A stretch of 6,636 nucleotides of DNA from Sulfurovum sp. (GTDB lineage Bacteria; Campylobacterota; Campylobacteria; Campylobacterales; Sulfurovaceae): the NCBI GenBank assembly GCA_030634925.1, contig DAOVZV010000065.1, positions 1 to 6,636 of the forward strand, given 5' to 3'. Position 1 is the stretch's first letter. Each line of letters starts with the position of its first letter. The position numbers and the translations under genes are program-made. The notes beneath the pieces were generated by a model. It ran no database searches, was not told the DNA's origin, and saw nothing but the letters and a program-made list of their open reading frames with translations. Below, piece by piece: positions 6,164 through 6,636 of this stretch.

Positions 6164-6636
6164 ATGATGAGAATATTTTCTTATTTAAGTATATTTATTA
6201 TGAGTAGTCTGTTGCTCAATGCAGAAGTGTTTGAGATAACAAAGGGAGTGCCTTTTGTAGAGGTCAAAGACCATGGGAAGATGATAAAGATACAACGAAC
6301 ACAAAATGAGGATGCTTATCTAAATAATACTTTTGCTTTGACATCTCGACCGTCTCCACCATTTTTTATAGAGCCATTTGAAGTTACTGATGGGATAGAG
6401 ACTTATGGAGAACTAGAGGTATTGGATTTCATAAGTAATAGAAGGGGCGTATTTATAGATGCTAGATTGAAAAATTGGTATCTCAAATCTGCTATTCCAA
6501 GTGCTGTAAATATTCCATTTAAACTATTTCTTCCTGATGCTCCAAACCGTAAAAAATTACTCAAAAAATTGGGTGTAAAGTATAAAGGAGATGAGCCTAG
6601 CTTTGACAATGCAAAGAGTCTGCTTTTCTACTGTAA
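6164..6636 (+). CDS. exported rhodanese-domain protein, N-terminal part (3' end outside window)
   Basis: The first 157 residues of a predicted periplasmic protein. Residues 1-20 form a Sec signal peptide (Arg3, hydrophobic 4-18, cleavage after Leu-Asn-Ala20). About 60 residues of unassigned sequence follow, then a rhodanese-like fold: a helix ending near Asn92, VFIDAR (96-101) and SAIPSAVNIPF (109-119), the usual strand and 'hA.IPGA.nip' region. The window ends at LLFYC (153-157), just where related secreted proteins continue into the active-site loop, so the catalytic cysteine cannot be checked. Rhodaneses transfer or bind sulfane sulfur; a periplasmic one could act in sulfur or thiosulfate metabolism, but this is inference. 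The ATG at 6164 (or 6167) has AAAGGA 6 (or 9) nt upstream. The frame is open to the last base. Confidence 0.82.
   Translation, partial: MMRIFSYLSIFIMSSLLLNAEVFEITKGVPFVEVKDHGKMIKIQRTQNEDAYLNNTFALTSRPSPPFFIEPFEVTDGIETYGELEVLDFISNRRGVFIDARLKNWYLKSAIPSAVNIPFKLFLPDAPNRKKLLKKLGVKYKGDEPSFDNAKSLLFYC

Noticed and set aside
6403..6609. Minus-strand open frame opposite the rhodanese-domain gene
   Set aside because: Antisense to a coding region with signal peptide and rhodanese motifs; no supporting start context.

Overview
The window is an AT-rich stretch of ordinary chromosome that most resembles a member of the Campylobacterota (Epsilonproteobacteria), probably a free-living Sulfurimonas/Sulfurovum-like lineage. 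The reasons are the very high use of ATA, AGA and TTA-type codons, the protein sequences themselves, and the gene order. As I recall, ccoS-ccoI next to a divergent rho is also found in Campylobacter jejuni, and rho next to murI in Helicobacter pylori. The genus is an inference; nothing was searched.

Layout. The left 3.75 kb is a leftward (minus-strand) gene string. Read in the direction of transcription it is ccoI (copper P1B-type ATPase for cbb3 oxidase assembly), ccoS (small cbb3 assembly protein), a YfaZ-family outer-membrane protein, and the first third of a phosphomannomutase/phosphoglucomutase gene that leaves the window at base 1. ccoI and ccoS are separated by 2 bp, ccoS and yfaZ by about 70 bp (1049-1107 is 59 bp), and yfaZ and manB by 20 bp. 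A 176-bp divergent intergenic region (3753-3928) separates this string from the rightward genes. It holds a near-consensus sigma-70 promoter for rho and a G-free, C-rich leader. To the right are rho (transcription termination factor), murI (glutamate racemase, 7 bp downstream of rho) and, after a 95-bp gap, a signal-peptide-bearing rhodanese-domain protein cut off by the window end.

How the genes fit together. CcoI and CcoS both serve maturation of the high-affinity cbb3-type cytochrome c oxidase, the main terminal oxidase in this phylum. CcoI moves copper across the inner membrane and CcoS is needed for cofactor insertion. The oxidase subunits (ccoNOQP) are not here. The phosphomutase supplies hexose-1-phosphates for surface polysaccharide, and MurI supplies D-glutamate for peptidoglycan, so the window mixes respiration, envelope and housekeeping functions. 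I see no mobile element, CRISPR array, tRNA/rRNA or defence-like cassette, and no convincing undescribed system. The most interesting small signals are the rut-like rho leader, the non-ATG start of ccoI, and the placement of the YfaZ protein beside the cbb3 assembly genes.
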